Position numbers and translations under genes: made by a program. The notes under the pieces were generated by a model. It saw nothing but the letters and a program-made list of their open reading frames with translations, was not told the origin of the DNA and ran no database searches. A stretch of DNA of 64,000 nt from contig NZ_SAUN01000001.1 of assembly GCF_004011505.1 (NCBI RefSeq), positions 5,669,501 to 5,733,500 of the forward strand, in the 5' to 3' direction. Shown one piece after another: positions 24,901-32,480 of this stretch (its first letter is position 1; every line of letters starts with the position of its first letter). The DNA is from Nonomuraea polychroma (GTDB taxonomy: Bacteria > Actinomycetota > Actinomycetes > Streptosporangiales > Streptosporangiaceae).

Positions 24901-26843
24901 TCGAGCAGTGCCAGCTCGCCCTCCTCCGGCTGTGCCGCAGGGACCGCGACCTGCGCCACTACCCGGTCATCAGGGACCTGGCACGGCACGGGTCGCCCCG
25001 GTGCCGGGCCGAGGCCTGGATCACGCTCACACTCGTGACAGGCGAGCGGCCCGGCTCGCCGGAGGAGGCGGGCTCATGGCACGGCTGGTGGCAATGCCAG
25101 GACGTCGCGAGCCTGTCCGAGAACGACTCCCGCCGGCGGGCGCGCCCGGCGACCACGAACCCCGAACCCGGCATACCGAGGGAGCTGTACGAGCGCAGCC
25201 TGGCCGAGCTCATCGCGTTCTTCGGCAACAAACCACTGCCGAAGACAGAGCCTGCGTGGCTCGTCCGCCACCTGCCCTGGGCGCGGGGCGTCGCCTCGCT
25301 GGAGGAGGCCGAGGTCCTCGCACTGCGCTTCCCCGCCCAGGCGCACCTCCGCCTGCTCGAAGCCGCCGAGGACCTCAAAACCGATCCCGTCAGGAGTTGG
25401 CAGGCGCGGGTCCTCGCCAGGATCGCCGCGCGGCGGGCGATGGTGCCTGACCCGCCGCCACTGCCCGACGACGAAGACCACAGGCTCAGCGAGGGCTGGG
25501 AGCTCAGGAAGGCCGCTCTGCGTGACATGGGCACCGCGTCTTCCGTCCGCACACTGCCCGAACTCACTCTCACCCCGTCCGCGCCGCCGCAGACTCCCGC
25601 CGACTCCTCTCCCACGGCATCGCCCGCCGAGTGGGTGTCAGAGCGAGTTTCGGAAACCGGGACCGTGCCGCAAGCCGGTTCGGCCCCGACGGGGGTGAAG
25701 CGCTCCGTCATGGTGGCGACCACGGTGGCGGCGCTGGTGGCGGCCGGGATCGCCTTGGTGTTCTTCCTCGGTCCGTCGTTTGGCCCCAGTCAGTCGCAGG
25801 TGACCCCGACAGCCACTGTCAATACGTCCGCGCCGTCGTCCTCGGACCCCAGCGTCCCGGTCTCGCCGTCGGTGACCTCGTCGAATCCAGGCTCCGCGAC
25901 GCCGAGCAGCCCCGCGACCGGTCCTTCGCGCACGGCCGCGCCGTCCCCTTCCTCGGAGTTCCCGTGGTGGCTCTGGCTCATTCCCGGAGCCGCGCTGCTC
26001 GTGCCCGCCGCCCAGCTCGTGTGGACGGCAGGCCTCACCGGCAACGTGACGATGTACGTGGAAAACGACAAAGCGTACAAGGGGCGCAGGCGGCTGACAC
26101 GCACCAGCTGGGGACCGGCCTGGGGGACGAAGGCGGTGAATGCGGCCGGCAGGAAGCCGCGCGAGTGGGGACTTCCGACGTGGCCGATCTCAGCGATCCG
26201 CCTGAAGCTCAGCTCCGATGTCCTCGTGCTGGACGACCGTCCCCTGGAGTTCTCCCTGTTCGGCGCGCGCAGATTCCGCCGTCTGCCGGCGACGTTCAGG
26301 CACGTTCTCGCGGTCGGGCCCATCACCCTCTCGCCCGAGGCCAGCGACTATGCCGGCCCTCCGCACCTCAAGCGATGGGTCCGCCGGGGCAGGTCGGTCA
26401 TGCACGTCGTCGGTACCCCGGTGGAAACCACAGACGGCATCCGACTGCGAACGGAGATGGACGTCAAGAGGGGCAGGAGCAGTATGATGTTCGCCCCCGG
26501 CGACCCCAACCGGATCTTCGTCCTCCAGGCGGAGCCCACCGATGACCATGCGAGTCCGCTGGCGGACGAGACACGGCGCGGTTTCGCCCGCATGGCCAGG
26601 AGCTTGTGCGAAGCCGGCAGCCCGGGCGTCCTCATCGTGCCGCCGCTCCCCGACGCGCACGCTCGGGAAGTGGTGACGCTCTGCTCCGACTGGCCCTACG
26701 GCGACGATCTTCGCCTGTGTCCCGAACGTCTGCTCACGCTTCAGCTACGCATCCGCCGAATCGTCGCCAGAGCAGGCGGCGACCGCAAGGCGCAATGCGA
26801 CGTGATCCTTTTCCTGCCGTCCCATCGAGGAGATGACCAATGA
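21984..26843 (+). CDS. Giant STAND-type P-loop NTPase with two membrane segments
   Basis: 1,619 residues from GTG 21984 (GTGA overlap). The N-terminal helical region (1-205) precedes a Walker A motif LLGRGGAGKTML (221-228) and a Walker B VLLILDTCEE (344-353), followed by FAGRRWLVP (sensor-like) and a winged-helix-like stretch. A long helical region, probably TPR-like, spans about 470-1230. Two hydrophobic segments (about 1243-1263 and 1328-1351) flank a Ser/Thr/Pro-rich loop, so the loop should be outside and both ends inside. The C-terminal domain (1352-1619) is unknown. It is the likely sensor and switch of the four-gene system, held at the membrane. Residues near 793-832 hold a duplicated Pro-rich insert. 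Confidence 0.82.
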   Translation: MSGLDEQLLDRLRERRFERYPPEWLARLALLPQWTAAVSRALEFEPVADSDLIESTTVLNADGVEERTFWVRESVRPELGAYLRDHHALVLTETVEDLLHMLTVYHPALSQADAELLANWRHAVTAFHEDPSGLTLLRRVSSLMSDERLPEAARLVATARALGEVLGEPLAGASRRAEWRLGRANRQAEDAHYLRHFQRRPGLELELLGTGDDQWASHLLGRGGAGKTMLIRSIGASAAVDQPGAASSPRPFEGRIVGRVDFDHLDPRYPEDRPGEMFLALTVDLLGFVETRRAEYAYRRFLDTVDALHEEMARSERLSRLVAEAKGRMVAAFAELLIGLDKPVLLILDTCEELAKLYPPGEPAPGIDMTFELLEDLHARVPSMRVLFAGRRWLVPPPPGGPAGPLLRPRPYLRVIHVGGFTPEEAHSYLAARGVPDRHVEAVMERARSADEYNPFDLAAYADWVLSEPTLDPEVLRSAPGDPYIEQRIIGRLRDPAVVRCLGVAAELGRLEGILGREELTRLGVDADAVITVLGGQEWTRVSAYAADGRPAVVELEENLRERLRAVTVADPTRFPVHRERIGRAARAALEAVSSIEDVPAHTVLTALRMSSVEEAIALWERVEDRVVAAGAWGWAEQVTARAAAELTEAEAAGELQASVIATQAATRVHTGGGGVAGLWHLVQALVVPPPWEPMPEASGGEPPDVLRLFHRGALGRVAAGDSQHIDFPVHLIDILSSGSASAGALLAAVNSWLLRDSVDGLKCGDVAMIADLTDDPGTQAVAGAMAALVALRQQEPEPDPYLPAGSPPAPRRQEPDPVRFLPAGSPPAPRPWADWVAPVSAEAFVDLARLLVACTTDGPLLRDYSTLLRLLDQELGEHQTLSADQERLASLALLAFRSAYGLPPKYFNLIKSRVLSLGTIAPPTSWAHRQVPPLVVTHADACVTYGDFDLAASQLRTRLERAIAAADDPDTVEQCQLALLRLCRRDRDLRHYPVIRDLARHGSPRCRAEAWITLTLVTGERPGSPEEAGSWHGWWQCQDVASLSENDSRRRARPATTNPEPGIPRELYERSLAELIAFFGNKPLPKTEPAWLVRHLPWARGVASLEEAEVLALRFPAQAHLRLLEAAEDLKTDPVRSWQARVLARIAARRAMVPDPPPLPDDEDHRLSEGWELRKAALRDMGTASSVRTLPELTLTPSAPPQTPADSSPTASPAEWVSERVSETGTVPQAGSAPTGVKRSVMVATTVAALVAAGIALVFFLGPSFGPSQSQVTPTATVNTSAPSSSDPSVPVSPSVTSSNPGSATPSSPATGPSRTAAPSPSSEFPWWLWLIPGAALLVPAAQLVWTAGLTGNVTMYVENDKAYKGRRRLTRTSWGPAWGTKAVNAAGRKPREWGLPTWPISAIRLKLSSDVLVLDDRPLEFSLFGARRFRRLPATFRHVLAVGPITLSPEASDYAGPPHLKRWVRRGRSVMHVVGTPVETTDGIRLRTEMDVKRGRSSMMFAPGDPNRIFVLQAEPTDDHASPLADETRRGFARMARSLCEAGSPGVLIVPPLPDAHAREVVTLCSDWPYGDDLRLCPERLLTLQLRIRRIVARAGGDRKAQCDVILFLPSHRGDDQ
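24363..24476. repeat. Two tandem 57-bp units inside the NTPase gene
   Basis: Units 24363-24419 and 24420-24476 share most bases, including the 12-bp palindrome cctgccggcagg and the end gcgccccgt. They encode two copies of a motif ending LPAGSPPAPR. The length is a multiple of three, so the frame is kept. Confidence 0.8.
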
Positions 26844-27808
26844 AGCGCGTGGCCGAGTGGTTCCGGGCCGAGGCCGAGCACATGCACCTGGAGTTCATCC
26901 CCGAGCCCGGCTCCGCCCCGCTGCTGCCCCGCGAGGGTTACATCCGCGTCTGGCTCGTCGAAGGGTTCCTCGCCCAGCGCAGGACGTGGGGCAACGAGCA
27001 CTATCCGGCCCTGCACGGCGGCGTCACCCTGAGCTTCCTCGGCGCCGAGCCGGTCAGCTTCACCACCGTCACCGCCCCTAGCTGGTCCACGCCGGGCGTG
27101 CACCTCGACCAGCAGGTCTCCCCGCTGGTGCCGTACAACGGGGGTGTGGTGACCGTGACCGCCGCCCTCTACCAGGCGTCGCAGCAGGGGCCGCTGGGGG
27201 CCGCCGTGCAGGTGCTCGGCGCTTTCGCGGGGCTGATCGGACCGCCGCTGGCCACGGCCGCCACCATCGCGGGGAAGATGTCGGAAGGGCTGGACGCGGT
27301 GCTGGAGGCCACAGGCGACCAGCCGCAGCTGGGCGTGCACTGGAGCATGGTGGCTCCGGGCGGAGGCGGGCGGCCGGTGCAGGCGGGGCATCTCGCCGTA
27401 CTCGACGCTCCGCTTCCCCCTGGGCCGTTGAGCATCGTGGACGGGCGGTTGCGGGCGGGAGGTGAGCCGCTGAAGATGGATCATCTGCTGCTGCGGATCG
27501 AGTGCAGGGAGGAGCGGGACGATCCCTTCACGCCGGAGCTGGACGCGCTTGTCCGGCGGGCCGCCGAAGAAGGACTGCGAGGCAATCTCGACTCGATGCG
27601 GGCGTTCAGGAGTGAGGCGATCATCCGGGCCTGGAACTCCACCGATCTGGTGCCCAAGGACGGCAGGCGGGTGGCGAAGCTGATCGCCGCCGAGCTGGAC
27701 GCCGCCCGGCCGCTGGGCATCGTGCCCACGGAGGAGCTGCTGTCCCGGCTGCCCGACCGGGACGACCCCGAGCTGAAGCGCCTGCGTCTGGACGACCTGC
27801 TGCGCTGA
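26840..27808 (+). CDS. Unknown protein with Gly/Ala-rich hydrophobic stretch, last gene of the CHAT/STAND system
   Basis: 322 residues, ATGA overlap with the NTPase gene. I do not recognise the family. The N-terminal 110 residues look beta-rich (GYIRVWLVEGFL, GGVTLSFLG, VVTVTAALYQ). Residues 116-145 (GPLGAAVQVLGAFAGLIGPP and beyond) are Gly/Ala-rich and hydrophobic, long enough to enter a membrane, yet there is no signal peptide. The C-terminal 110 residues are helical and charged. As the last, strictly coupled gene it may be the effector, for example a membrane-disrupting protein released by proteolysis; that is a guess from context. Confidence 0.7.
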   Translation: MKRVAEWFRAEAEHMHLEFIPEPGSAPLLPREGYIRVWLVEGFLAQRRTWGNEHYPALHGGVTLSFLGAEPVSFTTVTAPSWSTPGVHLDQQVSPLVPYNGGVVTVTAALYQASQQGPLGAAVQVLGAFAGLIGPPLATAATIAGKMSEGLDAVLEATGDQPQLGVHWSMVAPGGGGRPVQAGHLAVLDAPLPPGPLSIVDGRLRAGGEPLKMDHLLLRIECREERDDPFTPELDALVRRAAEEGLRGNLDSMRAFRSEAIIRAWNSTDLVPKDGRRVAKLIAAELDAARPLGIVPTEELLSRLPDRDDPELKRLRLDDLLR

Positions 27809-27830
27809 TCAGAGGGCATGCTAGGGCGGT

Positions 27831-28037
27831 TCACGGGGTTGTCCGGATTGATCCCCTACGCACCACGGCCACCGGGCAGCGTGCGCGATGCAGGAGGCCA
27901 TGGCTGACCGAGCCGAGCACCAGCCCGGCGAACCCGCACAGTCCGCGTGTCCCCACCACCACCAGGTCAGCCGCCCGCGAGGCGCGGACCAGGGCTGGGA
28001 CCGGGGGCCGCGGACGATCGTCCAGGGCGTACTCCAA
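27831..28037 (-). pseudogene. Universal stress protein remnant (C-terminal end)
   Basis: About 60 residues match the end of UspA-type domains: PALVRASRAADLVVVGTRG, then GFAGLVLGSVSHGLLHRARC and PVAVVR, including the GxxG(9)GS nucleotide-binding pattern in slightly altered form. The first 90 or so residues of the domain are missing. The upstream DNA gives only short out-of-frame pieces, so this is a truncated fossil between two operons. Confidence 0.75.
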
Positions 28038-28087
28038 GCGCGAGTGAGCGTGATCCCGCCGCCCACCACGCGCCGCACCCGCAGGGC

Positions 28088-29566
28088 TCAGTCCCTGGGG
28101 AAGGTGAGACGGATCAGGCTCCAGGACGCGGCCGGGAGCAGGGCCCGCAGCTCTCCCCCGTCGAGCCGTACGTTGGCGAGGGGCACGACGGCCGCATCCG
28201 TCGCATGCGGGTCGTCGCCGGCCGCCAGCAGGTGCGTCTCCGCCACGTGGAGGGGACCGATGGAGCGCAGGTCGGCGATCAGGTCGAGCTCCTCGTGGGC
28301 GCTCCTGTTGACCGCGATCACCGTCACGCCCTCCTCGTCGACGGTGGCGACGGCGGACAGCTGCGCCGCCTCGCCGTACCTGGACGTGTCCAGCAGGGGC
28401 GAGCGCGGCTCCACCCGCAGCACGGTGCCGCGCGCGTGGCGGGCGGTCAGCGCGAACGGGTGGAAGATCGTCTGCCGCCAGGCCGGACCTCCCGGTGAGG
28501 TGCGGATCGGCGCGATGATGTTGGCCAGCTGCGCCTGACAGGCCACGCTCACCCGGTCGGCGTGGCGCAGCAGCGTGATGAGGAAGTCACCGACCACGAC
28601 GGCGTCGGCCGCGGTGAAGGTGTCCTCGATGAGCTCGGGCGACTCCTCGAAGTCGCCCTGCTCGCGGCCCTCGTAGCGGCTCTGGTTCCAGACGTTCCAC
28701 TCGTCGAACGACAGCTTGATCGACTTGCTCCTGCGCAGCTTGGCCCGGACGTGGTCGGCGGTCGCGATCACCGACGAGATGAAACGGTCCATGTCGACCG
28801 CCGCCGCGAGAAAGCTGTCGAGGTCGCCGTTCTCCTCGTAGTAGGCGTGCAGCGAGAGGTAGTCGACCGCGTCGTAGGCGTGCTCCAGCACGGTCGCCTC
28901 CCACGCCCCGAACGTGGGCATGTGGCTGTTGGAACTGCCGCACAGCACCAGCTCGACCCCTGGATCCACCATGCGCATGGCCCTGGCGGTCTCGTTGGCC
29001 AGCCGGCCGTACTCGTCCGCGGTCTTGTGCCCGATCTGCCAGGGTCCGTCCATCTCGTTGCCCAGACACCAGAGCTTGATCCCGTACGGCTCCGCGACAC
29101 CGTGCTTGACACGCAGGTCCGACCAGTGCGTGCCGGACGGATGGTTGGCGTACTCCAGCAGGTCGCAGGCCTCCTGAATGCCCCTGGTGCCGAGGTTGAC
29201 GGCCATCATCGGCTCGACCCCGGCCGTCCTGGTCCAGGCCATGAACTCGTTGAGCCCGAAGCGGTTCGTCTCGATCTGCCGCCAGGCGAGGTCGAGCCGG
29301 GTGGGCCGGTCGGGGCCGACGCCGTCCTCCCAGCGGTAGCCGGAGACGAAGTTGCCGCCCGGATAGCGCACGACACTGACGCCCATTTCGCGGGTGAGCT
29401 CCAGGACGTCGGTGCGGAAGCCGTGCTCGTCGGCGCGCGGGTGTCCCGGCTCGAAGATCCCGGTGTAGACGCAGCGGCCCATGTGCTCCACGAATGAGCC
29501 GAACAGCCGCCGGCTCACGGGAGCGATCTCGAAGGCCGGATCAAGGGTCAGTCGTGCGTTCTTCAC
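28088..29566 (-). CDS. Intracellular GH51 alpha-L-arabinofuranosidase
   Basis: 492 residues from GTG 29566, which has the ribosome site gaggag 8 nt upstream; an ATG 69 bp earlier would lie in the operator region. There is no signal peptide. GH51 motifs are present: GSFVEHMGRCVYTGIFEPGH near the N-terminus, the acid/base glutamate in WCLGNEMDGPWQ, and the nucleophile glutamate in LSFDEWNVW. It releases arabinose from arabino-oligosaccharides imported by the ABC system across the divergent promoter region. LacI-type sites between 29602 and 29651 predict repression until the inducer arrives. Confidence 0.93.
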   Translation of the reverse strand: MKNARLTLDPAFEIAPVSRRLFGSFVEHMGRCVYTGIFEPGHPRADEHGFRTDVLELTREMGVSVVRYPGGNFVSGYRWEDGVGPDRPTRLDLAWRQIETNRFGLNEFMAWTRTAGVEPMMAVNLGTRGIQEACDLLEYANHPSGTHWSDLRVKHGVAEPYGIKLWCLGNEMDGPWQIGHKTADEYGRLANETARAMRMVDPGVELVLCGSSNSHMPTFGAWEATVLEHAYDAVDYLSLHAYYEENGDLDSFLAAAVDMDRFISSVIATADHVRAKLRRSKSIKLSFDEWNVWNQSRYEGREQGDFEESPELIEDTFTAADAVVVGDFLITLLRHADRVSVACQAQLANIIAPIRTSPGGPAWRQTIFHPFALTARHARGTVLRVEPRSPLLDTSRYGEAAQLSAVATVDEEGVTVIAVNRSAHEELDLIADLRSIGPLHVAETHLLAAGDDPHATDAAVVPLANVRLDGGELRALLPAASWSLIRLTFPRD

Positions 29567-29601
29567 AGGGCGGCTCCTCACGCATGTGGGTTCCACCACT
29601 T

Positions 29602-29651
29602 CTACAACGTCGTATGCAACGTTGTAAATGCTCATTGTTCCATCGTTGGAA
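29602..29651. promoter_or_regulatory. LacI-type operators between the GH51 and LacI genes
   Basis: Three related 14-bp sites: CTACAACGTCGTAT (29602-29615), TGCAACGTTGTAAA (29615-29628) and TTCCATCGTTGGAA (29638-29651). The first two share the core CAACGTNGTA with the sites upstream of the ABC operon at 31058-31116. Their place in the divergent region fits control of GH51 and autoregulation of the repressor. Confidence 0.7.
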
Positions 29652-29694
29652 ATCTGGCTGTAGAGTGCTTCGCGAGCTGGCAGGAGGGGGGATC

Positions 29695-30696
29695 ATGCGG
29701 CCACGACTGAAGGACGTCGCCGAGCACGCCGGAGTGTCCGTCAAGACCGTCTCCAACGTCGTGAACGGCTACCCGCACGTCAGCCATGACACCCGCACCA
29801 AGGTCGAGGCGGCGATCGCCGAGCTGGCCTACCGGCCCAACCTGTCGGCCCGTAACCTGCGCCAGGGGCGATCGGGCGTGATCGCGCTGGCCGTGCCCGA
29901 CCTGTCCATCCCTTACTTCGCGGAGCTCGCCACCCGGGTGATCGAGGCGGCCGACCGGCACGGGTGGACCGTGCTCATCGACCAGACCCAGGGCGAGCGG
30001 GCCAAGGAGCTGCTGGTGGTGTCGGGCATCAGGGCCCAGCTCATCGACGGCCTGCTGTTCAGCCCGCTCGCGCTCACCCGGGCCGATCTGTCGGCCAGGT
30101 CGGACCGGACGCCGATGGTCCTGCTCGGCGAGCGGGTCGGCCGCTCGCGGCTCGACCACATCGCGGTGGACAACATCGCGGCGGCGCGGCTGGCCACGAC
30201 GCACCTGATCGAGCTCGGCCGCCGCCGCGTCGCGGCCATCGGGGCCCAGCGCTCGGCTTCGGCCATGACGTCCAAGCAGCGGTTGCGCGGGTTCCAGAGC
30301 GCGCTGGGCGACGCCTCGCTGACGGCGCACGCGGTGGCGTACGTGCGCGACTTCCACCGCTCGGACGGGGCGGCCGCGATGGCGCAGCTGCTCGACTCGG
30401 GCTCGCCGCCCGACGCGGTCTTCTGCTTCAACGACACGCTGGCGCTGGGCGCGCTGCGGACGCTGCTGTCCAGAGGGGTGCGGGTGCCCCAGGACGTGGC
30501 GCTGATCGGGTTCGACGACATCGAGGACGGGCGCTTCTCCACGCCCAGCCTGTCGACGATCGCGCCGGACAAGACCCACATCGCCGAGTCCGCCGTCGAT
30601 CTCCTCGCCACCCGCCTGGCCGGCACCCCCGGGCCACCGCCCCAGGAGCTCTGCGCCCCCCACCGCCTCCTCGTCCGCGAGACCACGTCCCTCTAG
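29695..30696 (+). CDS. LacI-family repressor of the arabinan-use genes
   Basis: 333 residues from ATG 29695, with the ribosome site caggagggggg. The N-terminal helix-turn-helix RLKDVAEHAGVSVKTVSNVVNG and the hinge YRPNLSARNLRQGRSG are textbook LacI. The periplasmic-binding-like domain follows (GVIALAVPDLSIPYFAEL, GFDDIEDGRFSTPSLSTI). It is divergent from GH51, upstream of the importer operon, and surrounded by repeated operators of one type, so control of arabino-oligosaccharide use is the likely role. The sugar effector is not visible. Confidence 0.92.
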   Translation: MRPRLKDVAEHAGVSVKTVSNVVNGYPHVSHDTRTKVEAAIAELAYRPNLSARNLRQGRSGVIALAVPDLSIPYFAELATRVIEAADRHGWTVLIDQTQGERAKELLVVSGIRAQLIDGLLFSPLALTRADLSARSDRTPMVLLGERVGRSRLDHIAVDNIAAARLATTHLIELGRRRVAAIGAQRSASAMTSKQRLRGFQSALGDASLTAHAVAYVRDFHRSDGAAAMAQLLDSGSPPDAVFCFNDTLALGALRTLLSRGVRVPQDVALIGFDDIEDGRFSTPSLSTIAPDKTHIAESAVDLLATRLAGTPGPPPQELCAPHRLLVRETTSL

Positions 30697-30703
30697 CCGA
30701 CCC

Positions 30704-30733
30704 GCCGGCGTCTCCGCGAGATGAGACGCCGGC
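30704..30733. terminator. Hairpin after the LacI gene
   Basis: Eleven-base arms gccggcgtctc and gagacgccggc around an 8-nt loop, 7 bp after the stop. The following 300 bp (30734-31050) show no gene I can support. Confidence 0.7.
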
Positions 30734-31057
30734 ACTCCCCCATTCGCGATGCGCTGTTCACGGCGTGTTAGAGGCGGGCTGACCCTGCTGTGCGCGCGAG
30801 CCGGAGGCGCCGACCGGCCGCCGGGCGCCGCTTGCCCCGCCGCTCGCTCGCCGGACCACGCGTGCCCGGCCAGCCGGGCCGAGGCGGCCAGGGCATCACC
30901 CTGCACACCGTGGACCCACCGGAGCCGGCCGGGCGGCGCCGGCCTTGAGATCTCCGGCCAGGGCGCGCACGCCTGCCCGGCAGGGTCGGCGGCGAAGCCG
31001 GCCGCCCAGCAGGCGAAGGGCCGAACGGACCGAGGCCGGGATGCCGCCGGGCGTGAT

Positions 31058-31116
31058 TTACAACGCTGTAACGAACTCCGGCGGCGCTGTTTACAACGTT
31101 AGATACAACGATGTAG
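31058..31116 (+). promoter_or_regulatory. Cluster of three LacI-type operators before the ABC importer
   Basis: TTACAACGCTGTAA (31058-31071, arms TTACA/TGTAA), TTTACAACGTTAGA (31090-31103) and ATACAACGATGTAG (31103-31116). They share the core TACAACG with the sites at 29602-29628, so one repressor probably governs both transcripts. The start codon is 33 bp downstream of the last site. Confidence 0.72.
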
Positions 31117-31148
31117 AACGAGGCATCACCATATGGGTCAGGAGTGTG

Positions 31149-32480
31149 ATGCAGATGTCCCTGGACAACCTCACCCGGCGACGGGCGCTCGGCCTCGGCC
31201 TCGGAGCCCTTGTTCTCACCGGTTGCGGCGGGGGCGGCGGGCCGAGGCAGGCCCCTCAGCAGACGGCGACGACGGCGGCCCCCACCACGTACACGGGCCC
31301 GGCGGTCTCCCTCGCCTTCTGGAACGGCTTCACCGGCGGCGACGGCCCGTTCATGAAGCGGCTGATCGAGCAGTTCAACGCCGCCCACCCCGCCATCAAA
31401 GTGACCATGAACGTCTACCAGTGGGCGGACTACTACGCGAAGGTCCCCGCGGCGGTCGCCGCCGGCCAGGGCCCCGACCTCGGCATCATGCACGTGGACA
31501 GCGTCGCCACCAACGCCGCCCGCCAGGTGGTGCTGCCCCTCGACGACGTCGCCACGTCGCTCAACCTGACCGAGGCCGACTTCTCCCCGCCGGTCTGGCA
31601 GGCCGGCGTCTACAAGGGCGCCCGCTACTCCATCCCGCTCGACGTGCACCCGCTCGGCATGTTCTACAACAAGACCGTCCTGTCCAAAGCCGGGCTCGAC
31701 CCGGACAACCCGCCCAAGAACGGCGAGGAGTACCTGGCCGCGCTGGAAGCGCTGAAGAAGGCGGGCATCCAGGGGCACTGGGCGACGCCGTTCCCGTTCA
31801 CCGGCAACATGCAGTTCGGCAGCCTGCTCTACCAGCACGGCGGGCAGTTGTTCGCCGACGACGCCAGCGTCTCCCGCTTCGCCGAGGAGCCCGGCGTGCA
31901 GGCGCTGACCTGGCTGGTCGAGCTGGTCAACAAGGGCTACAGCCCCAAGAACGTGGGGCAGGACGCCGACCTCATCGCCCTCCAGAACGGCAAGGCCGCC
32001 TTCAACTGGAACGGCATCTGGTCCATCAACACGTTGCGCGCGGTCAAGGACCTGGAGTGGGGCGTGGCGCCGCTGCCCCAGATCGGCGCGAAGCCCGCCG
32101 CTTGGGCGGGCTCCCACCAGTTCGTGCTCTTCAAGCAGCGCAAACCCGACCAGAACAAGCTGACCGCGGCCAAGGTCTTCATCAACTGGATCAGCGGACA
32201 CTCCATCGAATGGGCCAAGGCGGGGCAGGTGCCCGCGCGCAAGTCCATCCGCGACGGCGCCGAGTTCCAGGCGCTCAAGGAGCAGGCGGCCATCGGCTCC
32301 CAGATCGACAACCTGTACTTCCTGCCGTCCGTGCCCGGCATCGGCGACGCCTCCGCCGTCGTGGACCAGGCCATCAACGCGGCGATCCTGCTGAAGAAAA
32401 GCCCGAAGGACGCGCTCACCGAGGCGGCCGCCAAAGCGGACAAGATCCTCGAACAGAACCGGAAGAAGTACGGCGCCTGA
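31149..32480 (+). CDS. Sugar ABC transporter substrate-binding lipoprotein
   Basis: About 443 residues; ATG 31149 or ATG 31155 could be used, with aggag just upstream. An Arg-rich signal (TRRRALGLGLGALVLTGCG) ends in a lipobox, so the mature protein is lipid-anchored. The SBP_bac_1 fold follows: VSLAFWNGFTGGDGPFMKRL, YSIPLDVHPLGMFYNK, and the aromatic ligand cleft WNGIWSINTL. It binds oligosaccharides, here most likely arabino-oligosaccharides given the GH43 and GH51 neighbours and the shared operators. The stop overlaps the next start (TGATG). Confidence 0.9.
   Translation: MQMSLDNLTRRRALGLGLGALVLTGCGGGGGPRQAPQQTATTAAPTTYTGPAVSLAFWNGFTGGDGPFMKRLIEQFNAAHPAIKVTMNVYQWADYYAKVPAAVAAGQGPDLGIMHVDSVATNAARQVVLPLDDVATSLNLTEADFSPPVWQAGVYKGARYSIPLDVHPLGMFYNKTVLSKAGLDPDNPPKNGEEYLAALEALKKAGIQGHWATPFPFTGNMQFGSLLYQHGGQLFADDASVSRFAEEPGVQALTWLVELVNKGYSPKNVGQDADLIALQNGKAAFNWNGIWSINTLRAVKDLEWGVAPLPQIGAKPAAWAGSHQFVLFKQRKPDQNKLTAAKVFINWISGHSIEWAKAGQVPARKSIRDGAEFQALKEQAAIGSQIDNLYFLPSVPGIGDASAVVDQAINAAILLKKSPKDALTEAAAKADKILEQNRKKYGA

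Noticed and set aside
26840..27808. Identification of the last gene of the four-gene system as a bacterial gasdermin
   Set aside because: The context (adjacent proteases) is suggestive, but the length, the N-terminus and the central Gly/Ala stretch do not match what I know of bacterial gasdermins.
30734..31050. Possible gene between the LacI gene and the importer
   Set aside because: All frames are low-complexity Arg/Pro/Gly sequence without a start, ribosome site or recognisable domain.
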